From positions 1 to 30,653 of the IMG/VR virus record IMGVR_UViG_3300035698_035380: 30,653 nt of DNA; one strand, 5' to 3'. Numbering within the stretch: position 1 is the first letter of the stretch; each line of letters begins with the position of its first letter. The translations under genes and the position numbers were made by a program. This stretch comes from a virus. The notes below the pieces were generated by a model. The model worked only from the letters and a program-made list of their open reading frames with translations, had not been told where the DNA came from and did no database searches. Shown here piece after piece: positions 7,376 to 15,018 of the stretch.

Positions 7376-7809
7376 TTGATCGCTCGATAGGTGACGGTCA
7401 GGACACTGGTGAAGACGCTTTGCTGCGCCAGATGCTCAGGGACATAAAGCGGGTCATTGGCAATCGACACCCACGTGGCCCAGGGGAATCCGACAAGCTG
7501 TCGTCGCTGAAGATGATTGGCGATTTGATCCACCAGCGTGCCCAGTGATGCGACCTCGGTGTCCATGCTTGTTGGGGCGAGTTTTTTCTGCAGACCGATA
7601 TCGATAGCGATCTCGTACTGACTGCTGGTGCGCGTGGCACCCGTGATATTCACACTGCGTGGCACCACGGTCACCTTCAGTTCCGCCAGATCCTTAAGTT
7701 CAAATTCTGGCAGGACACGACGCACCGCCCCCGGAATGCCTGATGGCAATAAACCTGCCGCGTTAATCTCTGCGGTCACTGCATCTGCAATATCAAGGGC
7801 AAGACTCAT
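7372..7809 (-). CDS. Probable tail terminator/completion protein
   Basis: The protein has 145 residues from ATG 7809 (AGGAG nine bases upstream); a longer frame would overlap the upstream gene without a ribosome-binding site. An N-terminal helix (LALDIADAVTAEINAAG) is followed by beta segments (ELKVTVVPRSVNITG; QYEIAIDIGLQKKL), a helix with LGTLVDQIANHLQRRQ, and an ending FTSVLTVTYRAI. This helix plus beta-sheet size and its location between connector and tube genes fit gpU/tail-terminator type proteins. Identity is by fold impression and gene order. Confidence 0.6.
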   Translation of the reverse strand: MSLALDIADAVTAEINAAGLLPSGIPGAVRRVLPEFELKDLAELKVTVVPRSVNITGATRTSSQYEIAIDIGLQKKLAPTSMDTEVASLGTLVDQIANHLQRRQLVGFPWATWVSIANDPLYVPEHLAQQSVFTSVLTVTYRAIK

Positions 7810-7813
7810 GTAA

Positions 7814-8056
7814 TTAGCTCCTGGTGATCCAGGCCACGAGGCCTGAGGTGATGGAAGTGACAACTGCGCCGATGATCAGCCAGATCAGTTTGGACTGACG
7901 TTTGGCATCCTGCTCCAGACGATCCAATCGCATCTTGATGCCAGGTTCACCATTGCCACGAATCGCTTCGTCCAGGTGATCCAATTTGCCCTGAATCACT
8001 TCGAACTGTTTTTCACAGTGCGTTCTGAATTCGTCTTGCGTGGTGGTGTCGGTCAT
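7814..8056 (-). CDS. Coiled coil plus C-terminal membrane anchor (XhlA-like)
   Basis: The protein has 80 residues. An N-terminal helix (DEFRTHCEKQFEVIQGKLDH) with heptad spacing leads into a basic stretch (LDRLEQDAKRQSK) and one C-terminal transmembrane segment (LIWLIIGAVVTSITSGLVAW). The topology matches XhlA-type hemolysin/holin-associated proteins, cytoplasmic coil and membrane tail. ATG 8056 overlaps the previous stop (ATGA). It is odd to find a membrane protein between the connector and tail-completion genes. A role in lysis is inferred from topology only. Confidence 0.6.
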   Translation of the reverse strand: MTDTTTQDEFRTHCEKQFEVIQGKLDHLDEAIRGNGEPGIKMRLDRLEQDAKRQSKLIWLIIGAVVTSITSGLVAWITRS

Positions 8057-8424
8057 GACAGGTTTCCGGGGGGGCCGATGTCTTTGGTGTGAATGCGTAG
8101 GGTGTTGTGGTACGGGTCGGACCAGCGCCAGAAGCCATCGCCGAGCAGATCGAGTACTTCGTACTGCGTGTCATCATTGATGATGATGTCGCCGCGTTGT
8201 GGCGGATACAGCAGGCCTAGGTCTTCAGCCAGCATCAAGAAGTCCACCACATGTGCACGGATCGAAGCGCCAGTGTTATCGGTGACGTCGAATTCTGTCC
8301 TGCCGAACGTGGCCTGCAGCGTGACTGGCGACTGACCAATACGTTGGTACAACACCACGCTGGCCATGTGATCCGTGCGCTGCTTGGCGAGCCACGCTAA
8401 ACCTTGTTTGAGCATGTCAACCAT
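8053..8424 (-). CDS. Head-tail joining/stopper-type protein
   Basis: The protein has 123 residues. The N-terminal helix (MLKQGLAWLAKQRTDH) is followed by a beta barrel-like domain with VVLYQRIGQSPVTLQATFGR, the DFLMLAEDL motif, PQRGDIIINDDTQYEVLDL and a final FWRWSDPYHNTLRIHTKDI. I associate this with small connector proteins of the stopper type in planctomycete prophages. GGAG lies nine bases before ATG 8424. It follows the cement protein gene and precedes tail-completion genes. The C-terminal GPPGN is encoded by a TTCCGGGGG repeat. Confidence 0.65.
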   Translation of the reverse strand: MVDMLKQGLAWLAKQRTDHMASVVLYQRIGQSPVTLQATFGRTEFDVTDNTGASIRAHVVDFLMLAEDLGLLYPPQRGDIIINDDTQYEVLDLLGDGFWRWSDPYHNTLRIHTKDIGPPGNLS

Positions 8425-8427
8425 GGA

Positions 8428-8769
8428 TCATTGCTCCAGCCGGGTGCGCACCACAGCATCGGTATCAGCTGCGATGAGAATGGATTTACCCAGGTACTTG
8501 TTGGCACCCGAGTCATCGTCAGCTGTGGCCAGCGTGTTGGTCGCATCCCAATACAACTTGGTGCCAGAAGCGAAGCCACTACCCACAGTCACAGCCTTGG
8601 GAAAATCAAAAACACCAGTGACTGCCAACGCGCCCAATGCGCCAGCGGGAATGTCGACCTTGGTGACACCCACCAGATCGCCTTGTACAACGACCGAACC
8701 TGCGGGCACCTCGGATGATGGGGTGTAGTCAATCGTGTTGCCGTCTTGAATAAATCGAGTCTGAGCCAT
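8428..8769 (-). CDS. DUF2190-type capsid cement/decoration protein
   Basis: The protein has 113 residues and is beta-rich. Characteristic segments are FIQDGNTIDYTPSSEVPAGS, VVQGDLVGVTKVDIPAGA, LGALAVTGVFDFPKA, GTKLYWDATN and the closing VVRTRLEQ. This matches the DUF2190 family, a small beta-barrel decoration protein. AAGGA lies seven bases before the ATG. It should bind the expanded capsid surface and is encoded after the capsid gene and the fibre-like genes. Confidence 0.85.
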   Translation of the reverse strand: MAQTRFIQDGNTIDYTPSSEVPAGSVVVQGDLVGVTKVDIPAGALGALAVTGVFDFPKAVTVGSGFASGTKLYWDATNTLATADDDSGANKYLGKSILIAADTDAVVRTRLEQ

Positions 8770-8825
8770 GGGGCAGTTCCTTGTATGGAAGGGGAAAATG
8801 AGGGAATTTGCATGAACGGGTTTAC

Positions 8826-10076
8826 TTAAGGAATCGCGTTACCCAGGTGGGCTGCCAGTTGTTCGGCCAGGCGATCCACAGCGTCGCCAATGGTCGGTGG
8901 GGTTGTGCCAGCCCATGATCCGACCACACTCTCATAGTTCACCTGAACCCCTTGAATGAGCCGGACGATCTGGGATGGATTCGCCATGATTTCCACCGGC
9001 AGACCGTTGTTGTGAACACAGACGCCCAGCAGCACCGTGACACCTGCCGATGCTGTAATCATGCCTGGGCTGTCATCATCAACCAGTACGTCATGGACAC
9101 CGATGAATCCGCCGGTGCCGCCGTGATAGATAACGTCACCTGGGCCAACCGGTCCGGCAGCGACATCTCTGAGGTTGATCGAAGAAGTGCCCGCCAAGTA
9201 GACCAGCGTCGTGACGTTCATCCCGATCGCGCTGAGTTGACCGTCACTCATGCTCAATGAGGCCGCACCTGACAAATTGATGGCCGTGGCGTCCCCACCG
9301 ACGACATTGCAACCGCGCATGACCAGGCGACCGCGTGTCATGGTCACGACACTGCTGTTGTTGTTCTCATCGGAGTAGAAGACGGTCTGCCCGGACGCTG
9401 TGATCAGGACATCACCGCCGCCGTTGTCCACGTAGAAGGCGATTTTGCCGGTATGGATGGCGTTGACCTGCACATCACTGATGGACAAGAGCAATTTACC
9501 GGTAAAGCTGGCATGTCCTTTAACGTAGAGCACCTTATCCGTGGTAACAGCAGACGTGGACTCCAGAGTCAGCCCGCGCAGGGCAATGGCATTACTCGAA
9601 GCATTGCTGGGACTGTCAATACGCAATGGCGGCAGCACGGTGGCCTTTGCTGCACCGATTGAATCGGTCACGATCGCCAGATTCCGGGTGGTGACGCTAT
9701 CGCTGGGCAGTGTCATGACCAGTTCATCGGTCTGTGCCAGGTACTTGCCTGAAGGCGACACCACCAATGCTCCATGGAGTACGGTGCCGTCGGGACTCAT
9801 GGCCAAGAGGGCATCAATACCATCTTGAACCAGGACATAAGGCTTGTCGAAGGTGCCGTCGGCGGTGTACACATCGGTGCGCTCAGCATCGACGTAGATG
9901 GTGTTCACGCTGCCCAGCGCACTGCCGCCACCGCCCGGTTCGCCAATCTCCGACAGCAGCGCCAGTACCCGACCGTCCGGGTCGGCGATGCGGTCATTAC
10001 CCGTGGACCAGTCTCCCTGCTGGTGAAGGACAATGCCGCCTGTAATGTCACCAATAAGCACTTTACGATCACTCAT
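8826..10076 (-). CDS. Beta-solenoid-like virion protein (fibre/spike or capsid decoration)
   Basis: The protein has 416 residues from ATG 10076 (AGGAG nine bases upstream; a TTG upstream is ignored). The N-terminal ~60 residues start VLIGDITGGIVLHQQGDW with a GEPGGGGS hinge. From about 70 to 350 it has many short repeated beta strands with turns and hydrophobic ladders (TGKLLLSISDVQVNAIHTG, VTMTRGRLVMRGCNVVGG, LSGAASLSMSDGQLSAIG), typical of a right-handed beta-solenoid. The C-terminal ~60 residues include VRLIQGVQVNYESVVG and a helix DAVDRLAEQLAAHLG. It sits among head genes rather than tail-fibre genes, so a head fibre or decoration role is as likely as receptor binding. No catalytic motif was identified. 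Confidence 0.65.
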   Translation of the reverse strand: MSDRKVLIGDITGGIVLHQQGDWSTGNDRIADPDGRVLALLSEIGEPGGGGSALGSVNTIYVDAERTDVYTADGTFDKPYVLVQDGIDALLAMSPDGTVLHGALVVSPSGKYLAQTDELVMTLPSDSVTTRNLAIVTDSIGAAKATVLPPLRIDSPSNASSNAIALRGLTLESTSAVTTDKVLYVKGHASFTGKLLLSISDVQVNAIHTGKIAFYVDNGGGDVLITASGQTVFYSDENNNSSVVTMTRGRLVMRGCNVVGGDATAINLSGAASLSMSDGQLSAIGMNVTTLVYLAGTSSINLRDVAAGPVGPGDVIYHGGTGGFIGVHDVLVDDDSPGMITASAGVTVLLGVCVHNNGLPVEIMANPSQIVRLIQGVQVNYESVVGSWAGTTPPTIGDAVDRLAEQLAAHLGNAIP

Positions 10077-10078
10077 GA

Positions 10079-10285
10079 TCAAGACTCCTGTTGTAGTTCG
10101 GGAATGGTGATTCCCAGATGTTGTTCAAGTAATTCAGCGATGCGATACAAAGCCTGTCGTTCGGCGTCAGTGATGATTTTGCCGCTGCCTGCAGTTGTGA
10201 TCTGATCCAGCACAGCTTTGTTCGGGTGCGAGTGTCCGCTGCCAGAACCAGAGCTTCCGGGGGTTCCGGGGGAGTAATAGCCCAT
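10079..10285 (-). CDS. Small fibre-type protein with HSHPNKAVLD motif
   Basis: The protein has 68 residues. The Gly/Ser/Pro-rich leader (SPGTPGSSGSGSG) is encoded by two tandem TTCCGGGGG repeats, followed by HSHPNKAVLDQITTAGSG, a motif frequent in phage fibre and neck-appendage proteins. It ends with a helix (DAERQALYRIAELLEQHLG). GGAGGG lies about twelve bases before ATG 10285. It is encoded between the unknown 86-residue protein and the beta-solenoid protein, and may connect the latter to the virion. Function is inferred. Confidence 0.6.
   Translation of the reverse strand: MGYYSPGTPGSSGSGSGHSHPNKAVLDQITTAGSGKIITDAERQALYRIAELLEQHLGITIPELQQES
10255..10272 (+). repeat. Tandem TTCCGGGGG nonamers
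   Basis: Two adjacent copies of the nonamer, back to back, within the start of the 68-residue fibre-type gene. On the coding strand they read as Pro-Gly-Ser/Thr codons. They are part of a window-wide family: exact copies were also found at 5502, 5745, 6371, 8064, 10604, 10619, 12800, 17311 and 18370, and one inverted copy at 1240. Confidence 0.75.
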
Positions 10286-10288
10286 GGG

Positions 10289-10549
10289 TCACCATGTCCC
10301 TCCGATGAGGGTTACCTTGTCGCCAGCGGTGCCTTTGACCTGGAGGGCAGAGAGTTCAATACGTTTGAAGTCATGCCATTCGCCGTTGATCAGGAACACC
10401 TCATGCGCCGGATCATCTGCACTGCGAAGCAAAACTGTGGCAGCGTTGGTTGGCGGAGTACTGAGCGTGACCGAACCCACCAGCGGTGTGGCTGACAGTG
10501 GCTGCCAAGCGCTGGTGACCGTGATTGTTCGAAGAATGACGTTGTGCAT
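10289..10549 (-). CDS. 86-residue beta-rich late protein (unknown)
   Basis: The start is ATG 10549 (MHNVILRTITVTS) with TTGGAG upstream; an earlier in-frame ATG at 10582 has less support. It has a compact beta pattern (VGSVTLSTPPTNAATVLLRS, HEVFLINGEWHDFKRIELS, LQVKGTAGDKVTLIGG) with no helix or membrane segment. It is encoded immediately after the capsid fusion gene in the transcript and before fibre-like proteins, so a small head or fibre part is plausible. No family is recognised. Confidence 0.55.
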   Translation of the reverse strand: MHNVILRTITVTSAWQPLSATPLVGSVTLSTPPTNAATVLLRSADDPAHEVFLINGEWHDFKRIELSALQVKGTAGDKVTLIGGTW

Positions 10550-10603
10550 GCTCAACACTCCAAGGGGGACGACGAAACACACCAGTTAGCAACGATGGAA
10601 AAA

Positions 10604-10627
10604 TTCCGGGGGCCGGGGTTCCGGGGG
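10604..10627 (+). repeat. Two TTCCGGGGG nonamers in the gap after the capsid gene
   Basis: Copies at 10604-10612 and 10619-10627 lie entirely between the capsid fusion stop (10630) and the next gene. Because they are non-coding here, peptide selection cannot explain them. Confidence 0.75.
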
Positions 10628-10629
10628 GG

Positions 10630-12726
10630 TTAGGCTTCGCCTTTGAGTTTCAACGCGCCACGGTAATCCTGCTCTCTGACACCGAAGTCGATGTAGCCTC
10701 GGAACTGCACGCCCAGGGTGTTGAAGTCGGCGTCGGTCTTTTCCACGGTGGGACGATCGATCCCATTGAGGAACGCCACTTCAATCGCAGGCAGGCGATT
10801 GGGGTCTGACAGCAGATACCAGGCCTTGAGAGAGTTGCCTGTAAAGCTGGCGTTGGAGAGGTAGGACGAACTGACCACTTCAAACTTGCCCACATGCGGG
10901 TTGCTGTTAGGTTTGGGCTTGTTGGCCGTGGTGGTTTCATTGACCTGCATGCTGGTCATCAGCAATTGGGCAGGAACTTTGAGGGCTGTGGGCACCAGGA
11001 GAATGGAAGCGGGGATGCCCAGGGGTCGACCGTTGGGTTTGACCTGCTGGCCGAAGCTAATTTCAGCAGCGGTCAGACCGTCAATGGTCAGAGCGGTGTC
11101 GACACCGTCGAGGTAGTTTTTGTGCTCGGTAGAGAAAAATGCATGGCTGTCAGATTGCACAGGGTTGTTGAGCCAGAGATTCCACACGGCATCGGCGATG
11201 GATTCACCTGCGCCCATACCGATCTGGCGCGGGATATCAGTAAAGGCGCCCATGTCATCGTTGATGATCATCTGCCTTGTCAGCGCGAACATGATGCCAT
11301 GCGTCTGAGCTTTTTGGCCATATTTTTGCTCAGCGAGTTTTCCGTGCTTGAGCTCACCGTCCGGACCCACTTCCTCAAAGGTGAATGAGCCGGTCATGCG
11401 GTAGCGGCTGTGCTCCTTAAAATCGTTGACACTGGCGATCTTGGCCACCTTGCGCCAGCTGTCCTCGATGTAGGTGTAACCTTCCAACAGCATTTTGTTG
11501 GCAATGTTGGACAGGATGCCAGGAAGCGAGGTGGTGGAGAATGCAGCTTGAAGCCAGCCCGCAGCGTCACGTCGGAAGCGTGGCAACTGCTGACCGCAGG
11601 CAAGCTCACAGAATTCCTGGATGCCGATACCGCGCAGCTTGTCGGCGGCTTCGAGGATGGGTTCACTGTAGAGGGCTTCGATGCGGGTGTTGGGACAGCC
11701 TGAGGCCATCAGTCCGACTGCTTCAAAGACCTGGGGCGTAGTATTACGCGGCGTGTGACGCCCGGAACCCAAGCCGGTGCCACTGATCTGCGGTCGTGAG
11801 GCGCGGAGGATGGCAAGTTCGGTTTTGGTTTCATCCCAACCTTCTTCGATGGCTTTTGCTTGGATGTCGGCGTGCTTATTGTTGTCGGTCACGCAGATTT
11901 TCTGGATGGATTCGATGCGCCGGGTTTCAGCGGCGACACGCTGACGCAGTTGCTGCACGGGGTCTGCAACATCGGTGTTGGCGTGGGCGTGCAGTGTGGC
12001 CGACGCGTTGACTGTGGCAAGCGTCGCTGGCTTGGGAGGGACGACAGGCTGCTGCGTGTTTTTGGCAGTCCCTTCATCGTTGGGCTTGGAATCGGCTTCA
12101 ACGGTGTTGGTCGAGGTGGTAGAAGTGTTGGTCTGCTGAGTGGTCATGGACGGTTTCTCCAAAGAGAGTGATTGAGATTGCATGGCGGCGATACGGGCGG
12201 ACGTTGCGGCGTCGGCACCGCTGTCGACAAACGAGATTTCTTTAAGAATGGCCTGGCGGACGATGTGAAGCGGCCCGTTAAAACTTCGACCATTCACAGT
12301 GACGCTCTGGCCGTTGGGAATAAACTCGGCGTCCACCACGGCAGCACCGATGCTCGCCTGCCACGGAAAGCCTTTGACGCCGCTCTTGGCCACATCACGA
12401 GCCCAAGATGTGTCACGACTGACGACGCCTTCGGCGATCACTTCTCCCTTCTCGATAGACACGCGCTGAGTGTGACCCACGCCTTGACGTGGGTTGTGAT
12501 CCAGCCGAACCGGGATGTCCTGGCGATCAATGGCAAGACCCTCAAGGTCCACCACCACAGGGTGTGGGAACCCAGCGATGCGCATGACCCCGCCGGTGTA
12601 AGCCACCATGCTGAACTTGGGGGCCTGTGTATCAGCGTCGCCTGCGGCCTCGATGGTCAGTGGACATTCAAAGACCAGATATTCAGGCTGCGTCAGCGTC
12701 TTGATTGGCATCGTTGATGTCGTCAA
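10630..12726 (-). CDS. Prohead protease - scaffold - major capsid protein fusion
   Basis: The protein has 698 residues. Residues ~1-185 look like a herpes/HK97-type prohead protease: IPVRLDHNPRQGVGHT with His77, WQASIGA with Ser125, and KEISFVDSGAD with acidic residues near 163-168. Residues ~194-330 are Thr/Asn/Pro-rich then helical (VQQLRQRVAAETRRIESI), like a scaffold or delta domain. Residues ~340-698 look like an HK97-fold capsid protein (HGIMFALTRQMIINDDMGAF, FGQQVKPNGRPLG, LPAIEVAFLNGI, YRGALKLKGEA). A TTG at 12726 has GGAGG six bases upstream; ATG 12711 is the alternative. The first 44 bases overlap the portal gene. The protease would assemble with the shell, cut out the scaffold and itself. 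The fusion is seen; maturation is inferred. Confidence 0.8.
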   Translation of the reverse strand: MTTSTMPIKTLTQPEYLVFECPLTIEAAGDADTQAPKFSMVAYTGGVMRIAGFPHPVVVDLEGLAIDRQDIPVRLDHNPRQGVGHTQRVSIEKGEVIAEGVVSRDTSWARDVAKSGVKGFPWQASIGAAVVDAEFIPNGQSVTVNGRSFNGPLHIVRQAILKEISFVDSGADAATSARIAAMQSQSLSLEKPSMTTQQTNTSTTSTNTVEADSKPNDEGTAKNTQQPVVPPKPATLATVNASATLHAHANTDVADPVQQLRQRVAAETRRIESIQKICVTDNNKHADIQAKAIEEGWDETKTELAILRASRPQISGTGLGSGRHTPRNTTPQVFEAVGLMASGCPNTRIEALYSEPILEAADKLRGIGIQEFCELACGQQLPRFRRDAAGWLQAAFSTTSLPGILSNIANKMLLEGYTYIEDSWRKVAKIASVNDFKEHSRYRMTGSFTFEEVGPDGELKHGKLAEQKYGQKAQTHGIMFALTRQMIINDDMGAFTDIPRQIGMGAGESIADAVWNLWLNNPVQSDSHAFFSTEHKNYLDGVDTALTIDGLTAAEISFGQQVKPNGRPLGIPASILLVPTALKVPAQLLMTSMQVNETTTANKPKPNSNPHVGKFEVVSSSYLSNASFTGNSLKAWYLLSDPNRLPAIEVAFLNGIDRPTVEKTDADFNTLGVQFRGYIDFGVREQDYRGALKLKGEA
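12145..12160 (-). promoter_or_regulatory. Internal ribosome-binding site and start for scaffold-capsid product
   Basis: In-frame ATG (12147-12145) is codon 194 of the fusion, right after the protease domain, preceded by TTTGGAGAAACCGTCC, with GGAG nine bases upstream. It would yield a ~505-residue scaffold-capsid protein without protease, analogous to lambda Nu3 made from inside gene C. This would solve the stoichiometry problem of a protease fused to every capsid subunit. Confidence 0.55.
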
Positions 12727-14194
12727 GTTGGTCCTCCATATCGTTGGGGTTGGTAGAGGGTGAGGCCTGGGATTTCGGGGGTTCCGGGGATACCGGGGAT
12801 TCCGGGGGGGCAGGCATCAGGCCCAGCTTGTTCATGAGCGTCAGTTCTTTGGCGCGCTGGTGTAATTCCACTTCCCAGTCTTTGCCCTGGCGGGCATATT
12901 CGGCGGCAAGGGTGGTGGTATTGCTGCTTAGTCGTGTGGCTTGGGCATTGGCTTCTTTGGCAGGGTCCACATGCTCGGTGCCATCAAAGAACCATTGGTG
13001 GGCGATGGTTGTTTGCCTGCCCAAGCCCAGGACGATCTGAGCCTCATGCAGCCACGCACTAAAAATGCGATCCAAAACCTGCTCAGCCAGATGGGCCTGT
13101 TCCACGCGGATGCTCTTAAAATACGTCTGGTGATCCAGGCGGCCTGAGGCGTAGTTGTAACCAGCGCTGTTACCGGCGGCGACGTTGAATGGGAGATTTA
13201 AGCAACGTGCGATTTCGTTGAGGATTTCGTGCTTGAATTCGGCGTAGGTGGTGGTGGGCTGCTGCGCTTCGATCTGGCCAAGCCGCCAACCGTCGGGCAG
13301 GACGGTGGCCATGCGTTTTTCCAGTGAGACCACGTCCATCGGTTCGAGCGCCTGTGCTTCACCGTTGGCAGGCGAATCGGTAAACAACACGGCAGCAAAA
13401 TCCGCGGCCGTCTCTGCGGCTGCAATCACTGCCAGGGTGTAACGACGAAGCTGCGCGAACAGTGGTAATGCGGGTGTAATCTCAGGCACACCACGATGCT
13501 GGCCAGGCCGATCACCACGGAACCAGTGAATCACCGCGTCGGCAGGCACGATGTCATACGGGGTCTGCCAAGTGCTTAGACTCCGGGGGCTTCCGGGGTC
13601 GCCAGGGTGATTGCGCAGGATGCTGTAACTTGATGGATTGCCATACGCATCCAGTGTGATGCCATCGATGTCGGTGCTGCTGGAATAATCCGGCGACACC
13701 ACGCGGTCCGCTTCAACCAGTCGAATGTCCAGGCTGACGGGTGAATCAATGCTTGGGTTTTCAGTCAGGATGGCGAAGGTTTCGCCATCGGTGCTTTTGG
13801 CCATGCGCATGGTGCGGAGTTTTTCAGGAAGATTGACGGCGCGTGCCCACTGGGTGAATGCGACCTCCACATCGTGATTGGTCTTGTCATGACCGCTGAG
13901 TAATTGCAGGCGTGGTCCGGTGCCGATGCAGTCGTTGGCCAGGGTCAGAACAATGCCCTTGGCGTAGCTGTTGTTGGCGACCTCGTAGCGGGCGCGTTCA
14001 CGCAGCTTGCGCCGCACATCTTCTGAAGCAGAACTGTCAGCAGACAGTGAATCGGCCATGGCCCAGTGACGAGCGTTATCGCGCGTGGTCTGTGCGGCGT
14101 CGTAGCGGGCTTGGATCACCCTGGGCGTTGTCGCCGTGCGACCGCGTGCCTCAGCAGGCTGTTGGTCCTTGTTTTTACGACGAAGTGGCCACAT
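12683..14194 (-). CDS. Portal protein, lambda family
   Basis: The protein has 503 residues from ATG 14194 (AGGA about ten bases upstream); the longer in-frame ATG has no ribosome-binding site. Lambda-type portal signatures are present: ANNSYAKGIVLTLANDCIG (~residues 75-95), AKSTDGETFAI, RLVEADRV, RGDRPGQHRGVPEITPAL and LPFNVAAGNSAGYNYASG with RLDHQTYF after it. It forms the dodecameric vertex through which DNA is packaged. The C-terminus has a Pro/Glu/Ser linker (PPESPVSPEPPKSQ), encoded by three near-copies of the TTCCGGGGG repeat (12782-12808), and an acidic Asp-rich tail. It lies directly after the gpW-like gene and overlaps the protease-capsid gene. Confidence 0.9.
   Translation of the reverse strand: MWPLRRKNKDQQPAEARGRTATTPRVIQARYDAAQTTRDNARHWAMADSLSADSSASEDVRRKLRERARYEVANNSYAKGIVLTLANDCIGTGPRLQLLSGHDKTNHDVEVAFTQWARAVNLPEKLRTMRMAKSTDGETFAILTENPSIDSPVSLDIRLVEADRVVSPDYSSSTDIDGITLDAYGNPSSYSILRNHPGDPGSPRSLSTWQTPYDIVPADAVIHWFRGDRPGQHRGVPEITPALPLFAQLRRYTLAVIAAAETAADFAAVLFTDSPANGEAQALEPMDVVSLEKRMATVLPDGWRLGQIEAQQPTTTYAEFKHEILNEIARCLNLPFNVAAGNSAGYNYASGRLDHQTYFKSIRVEQAHLAEQVLDRIFSAWLHEAQIVLGLGRQTTIAHQWFFDGTEHVDPAKEANAQATRLSSNTTTLAAEYARQGKDWEVELHQRAKELTLMNKLGLMPAPPESPVSPEPPKSQASPSTNPNDMEDQLDDINDANQDADAA
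12782..12808 (+). repeat. TTCCGGGGG-type repeat run in portal C-terminal linker
   Basis: Three consecutive units TTCCGGGGa, TaCCGGGGa and TTCCGGGGG occur about nine bases apart, preceded by TTTCGGGGG. They encode the Pro-Glu-Ser linker in a different codon register from the copies at 10255 and 13581. Confidence 0.7.
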
Positions 14195-14286
14195 TAAAGG
14201 CGGGTCCTGATGAGGATCGGGGAGGAACAAATCACAAAGAAATTGCAGGCGGACACTGGAATGGGGGCAGCGGAACTACCCCAGTT

Positions 14287-14487
14287 TCATTCTGAACTTC
14301 CGGGTGGAGAGATTTTGAAGAGCTTGATGCCCAGGCCACGTGTGCGGCTGGCCTTTTTGGATTCGAGATATTTGTCGGCGGCGATCTGGTCCGGCAGGCT
14401 GTGCTGCTGGACGTTCACGCCGTCGGCGCTGGCCTGTTTAGGGCCAGCAGCGTTCTCTTTGATCGTTTCATCCAGTTCTTCTGTCAT
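14287..14487 (-). CDS. gpW-like small head-tail joining protein
   Basis: The protein has 66 residues from ATG 14487, which overlaps the preceding stop (TGATG). The central segment SADGVNVQQHSLPDQIAADK and a basic tail (KKASRTRGLGIKLFK) resemble lambda gpW, 68 residues, where DG..V...S..DL..YI precedes a basic tail. It lies between terminase and portal exactly as W lies between A and B in lambda. An ending PPGSS is common in the planctomycete-phage version as I recall it. The similarity is short, so the assignment is moderate. Confidence 0.6.
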   Translation of the reverse strand: MTEELDETIKENAAGPKQASADGVNVQQHSLPDQIAADKYLESKKASRTRGLGIKLFKISPPGSSE

Positions 14488-14702
14488 CACATCAGCTCCA
14501 CTACTGCCGAACTGACCAGCGTGCGTTGTCGATTTCGACGAAGTCGTTGGGCAAACGTGGCCACTGCACGAGCTGGGTCGCGACCCTCCAGATGCGCGAG
14601 CCACGCTTCTTGGATGGCGTCGTCTCGGTCTTTAGGATTCACGAACCGCAGCTCGATGAGCAGTGGGCCACTGTCCGGCACTGGGGGTAGTTTCATCTTC
14701 AT
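14487..14702 (-). CDS. 71-residue protein resembling sigma region 2 fragment
   Basis: The recognisable part reads ELRFVNPKDRDDAIQEAWLA then HLEGRDPARAVATFAQRLRR. DRDDAIQEAWLAHLEG resembles the ECF sigma region 2 pattern (D-x-x-D-x-x-Q-E/D-x-x-L), but no region 4 follows. The start is uncertain: ATG 14702 (MKMKLPPVPDSG) has no clear ribosome-binding site, and the frame is open further upstream. The stop overlaps the gpW-like start. It may be a small DNA- or polymerase-binding protein, or a head protein whose helix mimics the pattern. The function is unknown. Confidence 0.5.
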   Translation of the reverse strand: MKMKLPPVPDSGPLLIELRFVNPKDRDDAIQEAWLAHLEGRDPARAVATFAQRLRRNRQRTLVSSAVVELM

Positions 14703-14781
14703 CACAAAGGATGTGTCAGCACGAAAGGGTTTGTGCGCGATCAAAGTTGAAATATTCGCCAGATAGTTCCACCGGTGTAAT

Positions 14782-15018
14782 TCAGACGTGGTACTGGCCC
14801 CGTGCGGGATCGCCCTGGAGGGTTTCTCGGGTGACAATGCGTCTTGCACAATGGCGGCAGGACCGCACACGGGTGATGCCGTGCTGAGTCGGACGGGTGT
14901 AGACCACGTGAAAATGTCGGCAGCCACAGCCTCGGCACTCAAACCCTGAGGGCGAGCTGGAGGTATTCGTCAGATGGATCGGTTTGCGGGGTTCTGGGTG
15001 TGAATTCTGTGTGGTCAT
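14782..15018 (-). CDS. Small zinc-ribbon protein
   Basis: The protein has 78 residues. The core CRGCGCRHFHVVYTRPT followed by RVRSCRHCARRIVTRE holds two Cys pairs (CRGC and CRHC) about 25 residues apart, the spacing of a zinc ribbon, with an Arg-rich beta hairpin between them. The sequence resembles the NrdR/TFIIS-type ribbon. GGGAGGAG precedes ATG 15018, which overlaps the terminase stop (TGATG). It is likely a nucleic-acid binding accessory to packaging or late transcription. I know this type as frequent next to terminase in planctomycete prophages. Confidence 0.7.
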   Translation of the reverse strand: MTTQNSHPEPRKPIHLTNTSSSPSGFECRGCGCRHFHVVYTRPTQHGITRVRSCRHCARRIVTRETLQGDPARGQYHV

